Shown: in pieces, positions 10,379-22,520 of the stretch
How positions within the stretch are numbered: position 1 is the first letter of the stretch
How the letters are laid out: the number at the start of each line of letters is the position of its first letter
Source: Triatoma infestans
Lineage: Eukaryota > Arthropoda > Insecta > Hemiptera > Reduviidae
Length of the DNA: 64,000 nucleotides
Direction: 5' to 3'
Assembly (NCBI GenBank): GCA_011037195.1
Contig: JAAEAF010002328.1
Coordinates: 1 to 64,000, forward strand
The notes under the pieces: model-generated
Told to the model about the DNA's origin: nothing
The model's database searches: none
What the model saw: only the letters and a program-made list of their open reading frames with translations
Position numbers and translations under genes: made by a program

Positions 10379-10896
10379 AAAACACTAGGAATCATTCTCA
10401 CTCTACATGACACACTTCTCAACATATTCTCAACTCTACAAGCTACACCACATGTATATATTTAATTAATACCACATAATTAATTGCCATATAATTAATA
10501 AACTTATTTACCATATATTAAACAAAAAATAATAATAATAATAATAAAAAAAGAAAAAAAAAAGAAAAAAAAGAAGCTTGTAATCAATTAGTTAGTCTTA
10601 AGAACAAAAATGTATATTACTTACCATTTGATATTTGTAATTATGGTATATTTCATTGAATATTTTAATATGTAATTTTAAATAATAATTTACAATTTAT
10701 TTTATTTTGCAGAAACCAAGATGAACACGTAAACTTGATTGATATATCTGTTATGTAATGCAATGTTTAATAGTGATCTCTTTAATTAACACATTTTTTT
10801 TTCTGTTCCTGCGACGACGATTCAATGCAGAAATTAAGAATTTTCAAATGTTGATTTAGGATGAATTGTAATTAAATTTTATTATACTTTTAATTA
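10379..10896. other. Non-coding stretch downstream of gypsy integrase
   Basis: AT-rich, with an A/G-rich run at about 10527-10575 that could be a degenerate polypurine tract followed by 'ttgtaatc'. No LTR partner was found for it. Confidence 0.4.
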
Positions 10897-11150
10897 ATAA
10901 ATTAATATTATTTCCAAGTTTCTTGCATCCATCACACAGAAACAATGTGGACACTTTTCACTGTACTTTGCCAGATACCAGTGACAATGAATAAAACGTA
11001 CAAGGGTTTTCTCTACAAACAGGAGAGCCGAATTCTATTGAAATCTTTTCCCAGGTAAAATCCCTTACATTTAATATTTGATCCTTAAAAATTAATTGCT
11101 TTATATGTCGGCATTTGAACTGTGATTGTCTACGTCCCTTATGTATTATC
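10897..11150. repeat. LTR-end fragment joined to gypsy flank repeat
   Basis: 10897-10936 is identical to 6392-6431, the 5' end of the minus-strand LTR. It is followed directly by sequence similar to 5770-5940. The junction suggests insertion and partial loss of an LTR element, or a duplication carrying both parts. Confidence 0.5.
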
Positions 11151-13090
11151 AATATTTATTGCCATGTATTGTGACAATATTTTATCCATGGTAAAAGTTA
11201 TTAAATAATGATGTATTCTCTTTCTCTCTCTAGCTTTAGAACTATCAAACCATTTTATTTTTATAACTAAGTATAATGTTTTAACAATGTACTCTTTTTC
11301 CTCACGACCTTTTAGCAACTTCAAAGCAACTACGAAAGGAATGTTAAACAATTAAAACAATACTACGAAATCTGCAGACATCGTTGCATATTTAAAGTAT
11401 ATATGTGCACACATGAGCTCATTTCCGGAACATTGCGATCGCTTCCTTCCCACGAAATTGCGCAATCATTCCTTATTCCTGCTCGCTTAGCTTTAGATTA
11501 TAATCATAAGCAATAAATAAAATCTATTATTAATAATAAATTAAAATAATACAATATCAATAAAAACAATGATATCATTAATATACAAATTTCAATCGAC
11601 GAAAATAAAAATCACAAGCTTTGATAAAATTAAACATATTATATCATATATATATGACCTAAAACTTCGACTATATTGAAAAACTATATTGAGAAATTAA
11701 AAACAAAACAAATCAAATCATTCCACTTACTTTCAAAAAATTTATAGGAAAATTTCATAAAATTTAAAACTTAAATTAACAAACAAACTTCCTATAAGAA
11801 AGAAACAAATTGAATCATTGCACCTTGATTCAAAATAGGTAAATTTCATAATGAAACTTAAACTATAAACATTAAAACAAAATTCCTATAAGAAGGAATT
11901 TAGACTAAACAATCAAATAATTGCACCTTGATTCCAAGTAGGTGAATTTTATTACTTCAGAAACACTGATAACATGCAATGGACTTGAGGATCATCGTCA
12001 AATGGGAGAATACATACTCACACTCCTCATTAACTGGGGTGAATACATAATTAAATAACACATATTGACACTGTTCATGAACTGGACTTACATAACGTCG
12101 TCATTGACTTGACAAAATTCGCCGACCAAAATGCTGCACTGGTACAATTTTTTTTACCTTCATACATTCTTTTTTTACTAATTACTATCAATATTTATCT
12201 ATTTTCATTTTCTTTACTTCTCCTCTTTGAATATTTTTCACTAACCTTATTTTCTGTAATATTCCGTTGTTTTTACCCCGATTTTCCTATATTTTTCTTA
12301 ATGATATAATACACACACAAATATAATTATAATTCCTAGAAGGATGATCATAATTTATTGTAAATAAATAAATATTAATTGTAAATAGGTGTGTGTTACT
12401 AACGTGCATTATTAACGTTTCAATATAATAAATTAATATGTTAAAAATATTACGAACTATATATATATATATAAAATAGTACTATGTATATTATAGTATA
12501 TTATGTGTGTGTTTATATGTGTTAATTGTATATGTATATTAATAATATATTAATTTTTATACTAGAATTGTAAGGTAAATTTAATCGTTAATAATGAATA
12601 TTGTATTAGATTTTATTTGTAATTATGTCGTATTTTGTTTTTCAATATTTCTTCTTTAATGTCAAAACAACTATTAGCTTATATGTAAAAGTAGCAATTA
12701 GAAATATTAAAAATAAATAATAATATATTTGAACTTTAAATAATTAGAACTATCTTCTTATAACAACAAGTTAAAATAAAACGTCATATGTTAACTATAT
12801 CTAAGTAATTAAATTTACTAAAACTGTAAATATTTTTTTTACTGAAGTATATTTTTAATGATGTTAAAGATTCAGACATAAAAGAAAACAATTTAATTTT
12901 ATAAATTTTTCAATATTTTTTTTACAAACTGAAGACATTTTCATTATCTGATTATTTTAAATATTCGATATAAGCTAAATATTTTTCATGATAATTGTAT
13001 ATTTTTGAATTGCTGCCATGGACTACAAACTCATGAATTCATTCTCTTTCCCTCTCTCTCCTTCGTTTTTTATATATGACACAAGAAGAC
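11151..13090. other. AT-rich region without recognisable genes
   Basis: About 1.9 kb, very AT-rich, with A/T runs and TA repeats (for example 12455-12475). Short frames here are of low complexity and were not called. A weak local duplication of 'ttcctataag.agga' blocks occurs near 11780 and 11890. Confidence 0.45.
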
Positions 13091-13186
13091 ATTATCTCTA
13101 GCTTGCAACATCACCAGCTAGCTATCAAAATCACCATCGCTAGCTTCACCATCCTTAGCTAGCTCTCAACAAGGCCATCACTAGCA

Positions 13187-13256
13187 TTCTGCCACATAAG
13201 CTAGTTTTCATCATCATAGCTTTCTGCCACATAAGCTAGTTTTCATCATCATAGTT
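13187..13256. repeat. Two-copy 35-bp tandem repeat
   Basis: Two adjacent units of 35 bp (13187-13221 and 13222-13256) beginning 'ttctgccacataagctag' differ only at the last bases. The surrounding 13090-13330 is rich in 'gctagct' words. Confidence 0.8.
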
Positions 13257-13377
13257 TCAACAAATCCAGGCTAGCTACAACAAACACGGAGCCAAACCAG
13301 ATGAGCTACAAAGATACATCATTCAGCAGCACGCTCAAATTTTTCATACGTGAAAATTTCTTCAGGAGAGGATATGA

Positions 13378-13648
13378 TGTAACGGCAAGAGGGAGAGCCA
13401 AGCCCGACCGAGAGAAAACAGGCTCTCTCTGGTACACTCTGACTTAAGCAGGCTAGAGTGGGGAGAACCTGTATATAAGCCAGTGAGAGATCTAGACATG
13501 AATCCATCAGATTCAATCATATACATCGCAGCGTGTCATAACTCATGTCTAACACTTTATTCTATAAAAATCATTACAAGTCCAGTGCAGTTTGTGTAAG
13601 CCTGCAGCTATATTATAACAGTGTCTTCATATCTCGTTTAATTAATCA
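13378..13648 (+). mobile_element. Gypsy-type LTR (family 1), downstream copy
   Basis: Near-identical to 2600-2870. The purine-rich 'tcaggagaggatatga' just upstream (13355-13377) is in the place of a polypurine tract, so this is a 3' LTR rather than a solo LTR. Immediate flanks (tatga / atccc) do not form a duplication, and they do not match the flank of the 2600 copy either. It may be the partner of the 2600 LTR, pushed away by nested insertions, or belong to another copy. Confidence 0.7.
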
Positions 13649-14589
13649 ATCCCAATTTCTCTCCTCATCAACTCCATTATACTTGTATGGGAAAAATTTA
13701 AATTATTAGTGATTGTAGTAATAAAAGAAAATCATGTAAGAAACGGTTGTAGCATTAGCAGTTGCGGCAGATTAGTTCAAAACCCTCATTATTACACCAG
13801 CGAATGGATGCACCAAATCTAGCCAATCAGTGTTTCTAGTGGTTTTATTTAGGATCTCAGGCTAGATCTCGCTCTTAAAATGAAGTTAAAGGAAATTAAC
13901 AATCTCCAGGCCCATTGCTACCATTTTATTCATGAGACTCGTATATTTCTTAAAACCTTTGTTTTGTTTATTTCTAAAAATTCCATTACTTTCCTCTTCC
14001 AGCAGGGTGCACTAATGAGTAAACTATTTTTTAGAGGGTGGGGGACAACCGTCTCTCCAGATAGATAAACACTATTCCTTGAAACAGGTGTGATTATCCT
14101 TGCCGCTCCGATTACTTTAGGATAAACTTGTCTCCGCCTATGGTAAAACTTTTTCCTCCTAGGTTGGCTGGTTCATCGCTAATATTCCGTTCTCACCAAT
14201 TGCTTCTTTCAATATCCTTTTATTTGTTTTTTTTGTTTTGTTTATTTGTTTAAAAGGTTTAACAAGAAGTGTAGGCAAGTGAGTGAAGAGGCAGTCAGCT
14301 ATAAATACGGATAACAATTCCCTAATAAGAACAGAATCCTGAAGGTATTATCCTGTTAATATTGACGTCAATTCATTAGTAAATTGTAATTTGACACCCC
14401 GTCATCTTAAAGCACAATCGTTACTTTATTTATATATGTATATAGCTCTTGGCCTCTTAATAATAAAAAACAAAATTGATTACGAATTCCGAATGAATAA
14501 TTCCGCCTCCTATTTCCTTCTTTTCTGGATATTATTCAAAACTGGAATTTTGGTACTCATTTAATTCTTATTAATATTATATTAGATAA
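13649..14589. other. No recognisable gene
   Basis: Mixed-composition sequence with T-rich runs near 14220-14240. No motif or repeat partner seen elsewhere in the window. Confidence 0.4.
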
Positions 14590-14830
14590 AAAAACAAAAC
14601 AAAAAAAACAATTCCCTTTAGTTAAGTGGCACTTCCGGTTGACCGATTTTGACCAAAACCGTTAGTACGATTTTCTATTTTTGAGATATATTATCACCCC
14701 CATCAATACCTCAATACATACAGACCAATTTCTAAAAATAACTTTTTTGGGAGTCAGGAGACCTTATAACGTATATTTTCCGGTGAATACAAGATATCAA
14801 ATATTTAATAAGATAGATTTTTGCAATTTA
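14590..14830 (-). repeat. TIR/microsatellite repeat family, partial copy
   Basis: Contains 'cacttccggttgaccgatttt', a region replacing the usual (AC)n tract, then 'gactcaggagacctt'-like and 'tccggtgaa' blocks, as in the longer copies at 19.8 and 35 kb. Confidence 0.65.
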
Positions 14831-14884
14831 TCCAATGACAGCTCTTTTTCTGCAGTAGAACTTTTTTACTTATTTATTTATGAA

Positions 14885-16015
14885 ATCCTTTGAAGCTTAA
14901 ATTGGTTTACAGATCCCGCATTAGTAGATAAATATTTGAAAAGAAGGAGATTTCAGTGTATGCATTTCTGCTCTGGACTTTTCTTTTTTTTTTGTCATAA
15001 ATCCGCAAATAATAACTTTAAGTGGCTAACCCAATTAAACTGCTTATTGGCCTGTGAATTGCCATTGAGAAACAAAAACCTGTCGTAACATTTTCTAACA
15101 GTTATTTTCCTTAGCATATCTAAAATCTATATTAACCATTTTAAGGCAAGTGTGAAGGGATGGTTAATGATGAAGACACTGGTAAATTTCACAATAATAT
15201 AATTAATAATATTTACTTGAACTGCCGAATGGCTAGTTGATAGAGCGAAAGAGAGAGACAGACAGAGTGGTAGCGTAAAAGCACGTATGTGTATCACTAA
15301 TGATTACTACTGATTTACTCATGTTGATGATATGATGTAGCGTTGTCTTTTATACGAATTTTCTTGACCCACCTACACTACGTAGTCCCTCCTAGTTTCT
15401 TGTTGAGCCAGTTAGATTTCTTCTTGCCCCCTTCTTTATTAAAGTATTTAGGGGGTGCTAGCTGTAGTAGCGGGGATGAAGGCGTATGAGCGGTGAGGAA
15501 GTTGAGCGGTGGGGAAGTTGAGCGGTGGGGAAGTTGAGCGGTGGGGAAGTAGATGTGTGTTTTTGGTGGGGGAGTAGATGTGTGTTTTTCCACTATATGT
15601 TTTTCCACTACACAAGTTTGCAAAATTTAACTGCTGCTTATCTGAGTGCAGCCGCCTTCTGGATGCACTATATTTCTAGAGATATTATACTTAAAAGAGG
15701 CAGTCATTTTTATATATATTTTTTTTTTTTTTTGTTTTTAATAAAAAACACACCACAGGGCGTACCTGAGCTCGCTCTCATCCAAGCACGCAAATTATTC
15801 ATCCACCGCAATAGACTTTACTACAAAACAGAACTGTTTCTATATACACATTAATCAATAAACAAAGGAGGAATGAACGCAAAAGTGTACATAAGAGAAG
15901 AGAACATTTTATGGCTTCTTTTTATATAAATACCAGAAACAATTAATTATTATTGTTATTATTTACAAAGAGAGTCGAAGAACGGCAAAGACTTCAACAT
16001 AAAAAGCTCTTATCG
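14885..16015 (-). repeat. Unclassified dispersed repeat, copy 2, interrupted
   Basis: Reverse complement of 480-1000. Blocks 14885-15150, 15612-15720 and 15900-16015 match in order. The intervening 15151-15611 and 15721-15900 are absent from copy 1, so copy 2 was enlarged by insertions or copy 1 lost them. The 15480-15545 stretch is a short tandem array of 'ggggaagttgagcggt'. No protein domain is seen. Confidence 0.6.
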
Positions 16016-16975
16016 CCCTCCCTCCCCCCACACAAAAAAAGTTGACCTAGTTATCATCCCAAATTGCTTTATTTCCTTAAATTTCTATAATTTTTAGTTG
16101 TGATTTTTATTTTTTAGTATTTCTCCGTAATAATAAAATCATAGTTTAGTAGTGCATTATTTATTTGCAAAAGATTGGTAATCAGACTTGGTTTAAGAGA
16201 ATTTGTTGCTCTAGTACATTTTATTAGAACATTCTTATTGAAGTTGATATTTCTGAGGATAGATTCTGAAACAATTTTGTGCCCTATCTTTGGTTAATAT
16301 CAATTCAGGGACCAAAATTGTAAAGATAAAAATTTGGGGAATAATTTATATTCTAGGAAAGTTTTTCTATCATAAGAGAAAATCGAGTTATTGCTGAAAA
16401 ACATGCTATGCAAAGATAATACCAATTTTGGTCAATTCTTTATCAACATTAGTCCACAGATACGAATAATATGGTCAGAACTGATCTGAAAAAAAAAGAA
16501 ATTGTAATAATTTACATTCTATAATAATTTGATAAGAATCTTGTTTGGGACATTCTTTGTTAAAAATATAATAAAAGGAGAGGCATATATCATGTTTTAT
16601 TACTATTAATAATCTTGATTGTAGGGTATATAGGTTGTATTAGAAATAGCATCCTGGACTAACAAGTTTGTAAGTAATATCCTTTATCAACTAAAATCTT
16701 TAGTTTTAAAATAATTCGGAAGGAAAAACAAAGGATTGAACAGTAATAGAAGTGTTCACTTTTATTTTATTTAGTAATACCCTATCTACGATAGGTCCTT
16801 TAAGATAAGATATAGATTTAATTGAGTTTTTGAAACTGAAAATATAACAGTTAATTTTTAAAACTGGACATTTCCAAACAAACATTACAATGGATACATT
16901 TCTTTGCCATGAAAGAAAACAAATAAATAAATATTGTGCTGTGAAACAATAACATGAATTTTTTATATTTTTTTA
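16016..16975. other. No recognisable gene
   Basis: AT-rich, no repeat partner noticed, no coding signal. Confidence 0.4.
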
Positions 16976-17336
16976 AGCGGACGAACTCCCAACCAAACCC
17001 AAGCTTTTTTTCACAGGCCATGACAACCTAAACAAGGAAGCAAATACGTCTAAACCTACTGCTTCCCCCAGTACTCAATATTTCTATGGGGGGCAAGGAT
17101 CCTTAACATATACCTAACAAATTGAACTATACATACATACCGAAACAAATTAAAATGTAATATATACACCCGTGCAGGCTCTTATTCACTCAACCATATT
17201 ATACAACAATCTCCCGAGTATCCATATTCCTGGGGGAACGAAAGCCTATATCTAACCTAAAACTAACCTAAAATCCACATTCATACTACACCCGTATATT
17301 AAATTACTGTCATACCAACTCGCAACTATCCATCCA

Positions 17337-17830
17337 CTAAACCCGTGTCCACCTATGGCAAGCTTCTTTCAAATGCTTTTTCCGCGAACCATCTAAAACC
17401 CCCCCGGGCGCGGTACCATTCTCCAGCAGTAAAAGTAAGCTATTGTTATCCAAACTAACAAGAAACCCAATCTCCCTCTGCAGGCGCAGACGCAAATCCA
17501 AATACAAGGAGCAATCCAGCAGCGCATGTTAACTCAGACCCTCCTGACTACATCTGCAACCCCCATTTCCCACAAAATTCATTCTAGCCCACTTAACTTT
17601 TAGCTGCCCTTGCACCGTGAATAGGCGCAAAACCGCATATGAGAGTTCACCAAAAACAATGCTGCACCCCACTTTGCGACACTCAAAAACGCGGACGTTG
17701 ACCTCTCCTTGGACGATCTTCTCCATCTGTCATTCCACTCCTGCAATACTAATTTATCCAATTCATTGAATGCGGATTTCCTGGCCCAATCCGCTAAGTC
17801 CAGCCTAAAGAAAAGGCAGCTTCCATTTTA
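17337..17830 (-). pseudogene. LINE C-terminal remnant with CCHC motif
   Basis: On the minus strand the frame from about 17830 reads 'LDLADWARKSAFNELDKL', then 'EWNDRWRRSSKERSTSAF', a pattern found after the reverse transcriptase in LOA, I and R1-type LINEs. A frameshift near 17640 leads into 'LFTVQGQLKV', then a Cys/His motif CRC...H....C (CRCSQEGLS and HALLDC). An in-frame TAA at 17527-17529 splits that motif. The frame ends at the stop 17337-17339 after 'LLLLLENGTAPGG'. 16975-17336 is probably the 3' UTR, being less AT-rich than its surroundings. Reverse transcriptase sequence is absent, so this is a 5'-truncated copy. Confidence 0.6.
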
Positions 17831-18435
17831 TAAAGATACAATTGATATGTTTTCTTCAAACGTAATATAATTGTTATAAAGTCTTCAATAAAATCGACTT
17901 ATTTGAGAGACGCGTGTGCTTCAGACCACAAGAACTGTTCTAAAACCCAATTTTCTCTGAAAAAAAGTTTAAAACGAATGTGTTAGTTCTCTGAATATAC
18001 AAAACCTAATGAGAACCTTTGGTCACTTATAAGAAAATCACAGAAAACTAAAACAATTGCTAATAAAGTCACTCGATTCAATCAATCGATTTTCTTCTAA
18101 CTGGGAATACTGGCAACTAATTAAATTCTAATTAATATTGTATAGAAAGTTATATAATGGATGTGAGAAGGCGAGAGACTTAGAAAGAATGAATTTTAGA
18201 GAAATAAACTAGAATATATGCTGAACACTGTATAATGAGAGAACACACAAACTGCAAGGACTTTACAAGTAAAAAGTTAAGTAGCGAGAAATATATGAAG
18301 AGACAAACTGGCTGCATGATGGGAAGATAGTAGATAGGTTGCTGACTAGTTGTACTGTTGTAAACTGTCGTAAAACTATCCTGAACTTTACTGCTATCGC
18401 TCTATTTATATGAATTGAACTTCCCATTCCTAGTC
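17831..18435. other. Decayed repeat sequence, no gene
   Basis: 17930-18160 has weak similarity to the minus orientation of the TIR family ('agaaaatcacagaaaact' and 'aattctaattaatattgt' blocks). Otherwise unremarkable. Confidence 0.35.
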
Positions 18436-18439
18436 TAGC

Positions 18440-18890
18440 CTAGGTGGAGAGTAACTTCTTAATTCATTTTTGTGTTTCACCGCTTTTCGGATCCTATGAA
18501 TCTTTAATAATTCTGATTCCATTAGTGTTATAACTCTTATATGTGTATACATTGTGTACGAAGTTTGAAGAAGATCGTTTAGGTCATTTTTGGAGAACTT
18601 CATTCGTAAAAAAAGTCTAAAAAGTCCATTCAGTAACTTGGTATTTCCGGTTTTCCAAAATTTTGACAAAAACCTTATTGTCGGAACGTCTGCTAGACTT
18701 GAATTAAAAAATATCAAGTTTGTATTAGATGTGATTTCCCTTTTTCGAATTAGGCTGACCACACGCAGACCCATTTTCTAAAACCCAATTTTTTTTTGGA
18801 CTCAGTTATATTTTCCGGTGAAAATTCGACGACATCGAAAATTTCACACTTTTCCGCAATACTTCCTCTTACAAAGAAAGTAAAAATATG
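18440..18890 (-). repeat. TIR/microsatellite repeat family, diverged copy
   Basis: Carries 'gtttgaagaagatcgttt', 'tatttccggttttccaaa', the microsatellite position without the repeat, 'tttttttggactcag', 'ttttccggtgaaaa' and 'cttcctcttac'. It corresponds to the last half of the unit in minus orientation. Confidence 0.65.
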
Positions 18891-18993
18891 TTTCTCAATA
18901 AATTTTACAGTTATTTCACTACTTCTTTCTGTTATATATATTTGTATACTCGTATATAAGTATATAAATATCTATTTATATACTCCTTACTAA

Positions 18994-19200
18994 GGGGCGG
19001 GTGTTGGAGTGGTTATGAGCATGAAATTGTAAGTGGGAGGACGCCAGTTCGAGTCCCTCGTATAACTGCTAAATTTTATATTGGTATGAAAAATGTTAAC
19101 AGTAAAGTAGGTGCTTCCGCCCCGTCCACGACACCTAACTTGGTAATTGGACGTTAAGCCCGCCTGAATAAATAGGCATTACTTTACTACTCCTAACTAT
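18994..19200 (+). mobile_element. tRNA-derived SINE-like element
   Basis: The head resembles a tRNA gene with internal Pol III promoter boxes: 'tggagtggttatgagc' as box A and 'gccagttcgagtccc' as box B, about 35 bp apart. A tRNA-unrelated body follows, with 'ggtgcttccgcc' and 'ggcattactttacta'. No cloverleaf acceptor stem closes, so this is a SINE rather than a tRNA gene. Its body differs from that of the SINE at 34.1 kb. Confidence 0.55.
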
Positions 19201-19755
19201 TGCGACGTCGACTAGTGAGTTCAAAGTAATCAACTTTTTCTCAGAGTAATGAAGAATACACTTTACATAACCTATACAACGACAACACCAAGCACTATCA
19301 ATTAGCATAAGCCTATATTTGATATTAGTACAAGGTGTCGTCATTCTAATAAATATAATTTTTATTAGTTTTAATTTTAAAATCTAATAAAAAAAAATAA
19401 ATAAATAAAGGACCCGTATTCTTGCTTAAAATTTATATCCCATTTAATTAATTATCGACAAAGGACAAATTTACACAGTTGTCAAAGCCGGTGGATAAAG
19501 AAATGAATAAAAGAAGAGAGAATGGAATCATTAAAATGTAGCGACAATGAGATTGTGTTTCAAAAAGAGTTTAAAGGGATTCTAACGGTTCCCTTCATCT
19601 TTTTTTCTTTTACCATTAAAATAAAAGAGAAATCTAGAGAATTCACCTTATTATTAAAATTTACTAAAAAAAAAAAGATTGCCTTTAATCACTGCTCACT
19701 CGAGCTCGGTTTGGGTAACTATTGGTGTTGTTAATTGTGCAACACTTTTATCCTC
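19201..19755. other. No recognisable gene
   Basis: AT-rich sequence between a SINE and a TIR-family copy; short frames only. Confidence 0.4.
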
Positions 19756-20545
19756 TCTAATGGAAAAAAAAAATTGGTGTGAAACACTCACACAACTTTC
19801 TCCTACTCCAGTTCTCAAAATTACAATTGACAAATTTTATAGTTAGTGAACCAAATTTAATGAAATTCATCGAAAACTAAAAAAAACTGTTCAGTAAAAG
19901 CGCACTTCCGGTTTGCTAATTTTCTTGAAACTCGGAATTTTGCCCATCTATTTTTTCTAATTAATTTTGTTCGGATGATAGAATTGTTAATCAACTATGA
20001 TAGCACTTTAGAGAAAAATATAATCCCACCCCTTCCCAAAAAATGTTCTTAAATGAATTTTTCCAGAGAAATGTTTTAAATAAAAATTGTACATCATTGT
20101 GTGTGTAGTTTAAATAGGAAGTTACAAGAAAATCGTTGGAGCCATTTTTGAGAAAATCAACATGAAGAACCAACTAGTAATGTAGTAAAGTAAACACACG
20201 CTCTTCTGGTCATCCGATTTTTTTCAAACTTGGAACTTCAACAACTATTTAATTCTAATTAACTTTATTGAGATGATAGAATTGTCTAATTAACTGAAAT
20301 AACACTTTAGAGAAATTAACTAGAAAAAAAAAAAATTCAATAAAGTTGAGGAATTTTGACAGATAACGTACTGTCAGTACCTAAACGGAATATCAAGTTT
20401 TAACTTTCTACGGTTTTTTGTTTTTGAGCTATGCTATACAGATACATACACACACACACACACACACACACAATTTTCTAAAAACCACTTTTTTTGACTC
20501 AGGAGACCTCAAAACGGATATTCCATCCATTTTTACACACACTCA
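19756..20545 (-). repeat. TIR/microsatellite repeat family, near-complete copy
   Basis: Starts with the poly(A)-'ttggtgtgaaacactcac' edge and the inverted terminal motif 'actttctcctactcc'. Two successive blocks each contain an '(a)cttc.ggt..' site, 'cttgaaactcggaattt' or similar, 'tagaattgt' and an 'aaaatcgttggagcc' site. The (AC)n tract stands at 20450-20472. The far end is truncated after 'cctcaaaacggatatt'. Confidence 0.75.
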
Positions 20546-20940
20546 TCCTGATAAAATAATCTGAATAAGTCCTGATAGAATAATCTAGTGTGTGAAGACT
20601 TGATTGCCTCAGCCATGAACAATATTGTTCATCTGTCAGAAATAAGGAAGAACGATCATCTTACCTGCATGAAAGGGAAATCTCATTTGTTGGTACTGGA
20701 ACATTTTAGTAATAAATATGAGAAAATTTGTAAATAAGTAGGAATTAATTTTTTTTTTTTGAACTTCCGCTCCAAGCGTATTAAGTCAACTTCCAGCAAG
20801 AAGGAGCTTTTAAAAAAGCGACATCGACAAAAATTGGAGGAAAAGCTGTTTATAAATTATAGAAACTTTTGCCATAATTGAACGAATAATTTTGTAGTGG
20901 AATCATTTGTTGTGATTCCTATGGTATGTAGTAAATGTCT
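20546..20940. other. No recognisable gene
   Basis: Short, mixed sequence with a poly(T) run near 20750. A weak local repeat of 'aataatctgaataagtcctgat' type lies near 20550-20590. Confidence 0.35.
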
Positions 20941-21537
20941 TGAAGAGGGCGGAAGTTAGTTCAGAGATTTTTGGAAGTTAGTGCTCGAATTACTAACACG
21001 GAATTCACAAAAATAGACTGCATTTGTACAATAATTTAAACGTGAGTAATGGCAACTATTAACAAGAAATACTTGGAAATAAATAGGAGATAAATAACTA
21101 AGAATTTAGAATGATTAAAATAAATGAACTAAGATGCACAACTAAGGAAATAAGTATAAATAAAAACTGTATAGGGACGCGGAAACTGCTGTTCGTATAA
21201 TAATCTTGAAGACGTACTGAAGTATAATCATATAATCATCCCCTCTTCCAATGGGGCGAAGTTTATATATTAGTGTTAGCAACACTCACACCAAGACATT
21301 TGTCCTAGTGAGCGACCTTGTGCGACCTTGGTTAGTTTGGTGACCAGCGATTTAGGCCAGTGGCCAGCCTTAGCGGTGCTTGCTTTGATGTAAAGCATCG
21401 ACCCTTGATTTTGTTTGTTTGGCCGCGGCCTTGTCTTGAAGACTGCGGCCGGCTAGGCCACTAGTTATAAATTTTTCTTTCTTTTTGTTATGTGTTGTGA
21501 AGGTTTGACATTGCTACGATCTTGCCATGTCATTACA
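20941..21537 (-). mobile_element. LTR-like repeat family 3, copy 1 (minus)
   Basis: The minus strand begins TGTAATGACATG at 21537 and ends near CTTCA at 20941. Related copies lie at 56263-57062 (minus) and 62866-63624 (plus), sharing the 'taactagtgg' site, G/C-rich tracts with 'ggccagtggccag', a 'gaagaggggatgat' block, and an end reading 'ctaacttccgcc'. The long non-coding body with TG...CA ends suits an LTR. No flanking duplication could be matched and no gag or pol adjoins it. Confidence 0.5.
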
Positions 21538-22360
21538 ATTTGAATTGCTAACGGTATGCCATTATTTGTTTTGCTACTTATGGAGCCATATAGTATATTT
21601 ATTAGTATCGTTTATATTAAAAGTTTGTTTTCTCTTTTGGTTATTGGTTTTGTTGTCTCATTGCTAATTTTGTATTTCTTTTTTTTTTTTTTTTTGGCGC
21701 ATCAAGTACGGTGGTTGTTAGCGCCCCAAGTCATATTTTCTTTCTCGTATTGCGGCCACTCTAGCTGGGATGGCACAAATAACCTGTGATGCTTTCATAA
21801 ACAACATCTTGTTCATTGCTAAAATTATAAAAAATATGATAACCTCTATTTTAGTAATTGGATAAGCTAATATAGAATGAATAAATAAAAGGGAAGGTTA
21901 TCTCTCATAAAGGTTATTGTACCCTGTATGGGCAAGCTCCAATGATTTTTGAGCGTCTTGACAAATGTCCTCAGCTAGAGATCGTATGGCTACTACTGGT
22001 CGAATGGCAGCTTTGTGTTAAACGACCAGGCGTAGGGGAAGTTAAACAATATACTAATTATGTTATTTAAATGTTGCTAATTTTGAAAATAAAATGTTGA
22101 AGCAAATATTTAATTTAAACTTCTACTTATTAATAATATTATTTTATTACTTAGTTATTTCATTACTTACTTATATTAATATATTTTAGCAATTACATCC
22201 ATAGCTTAAACTTTTTTAATGGATATGTGGCCACTTTGCATTTAGTTTAAATTTCTCTATATAAATAATCATTTTTAATCTCTCTAGATTGACATTACTA
22301 TTTTTGCACTAACTTTTATAGAACAATATTGTAACATTATTCAACTATTATAAAAAAATA
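21538..22360. other. No recognised gene
   Basis: Contains a poly(T) run at 21680-21695. A short segment at 21950-22040 translates to a protein-like stretch, 'FERLDKCPQLEIVW', that I cannot assign. Otherwise AT-rich. Confidence 0.3.
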
Positions 22361-22364
22361 AAAT

Positions 22365-22520
22365 AAAAAAAATGAGTCTGTATTGTGACTAGCGTCATGT
22401 TCGTATTAGATATACGAAAATTCAAAATTCGATCCGTGAGGGCGAAGATGGTGTTGATGGTGCTGTGGTAAGCACGCCCCGTATTTACCGACGATTAAAA
22501 ACGTCGTTATACAAAACAAA
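22365..22520 (+). mobile_element. Possible SINE-like element
   Basis: A box B-like 'aaattcgatccg' lies about 35 bp after a weak box A-like 'gtgactagcgtcatg', followed by a body and an A-rich tail near 22515. The match is poor, and this may be coincidence. Confidence 0.3.

Noticed and set aside
12109..12309. Phe/Leu-rich frame resembling a membrane protein
   Set aside because: It is a translation of T-rich low-complexity DNA without other coding signs.
2600..13648. The two family 1 LTRs as ends of a single 11-kb element
   Set aside because: Possible, with nested insertions between them, but the outer flanks (ccttg and atccc) do not form a target duplication, so not asserted.
18994..19060. 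A functional tRNA gene at 19.0, 34.1 or 63.9 kb
   Set aside because: Box A/B-like motifs are present, but no closed acceptor stem or clean cloverleaf could be drawn, and the sequence continues into SINE bodies.
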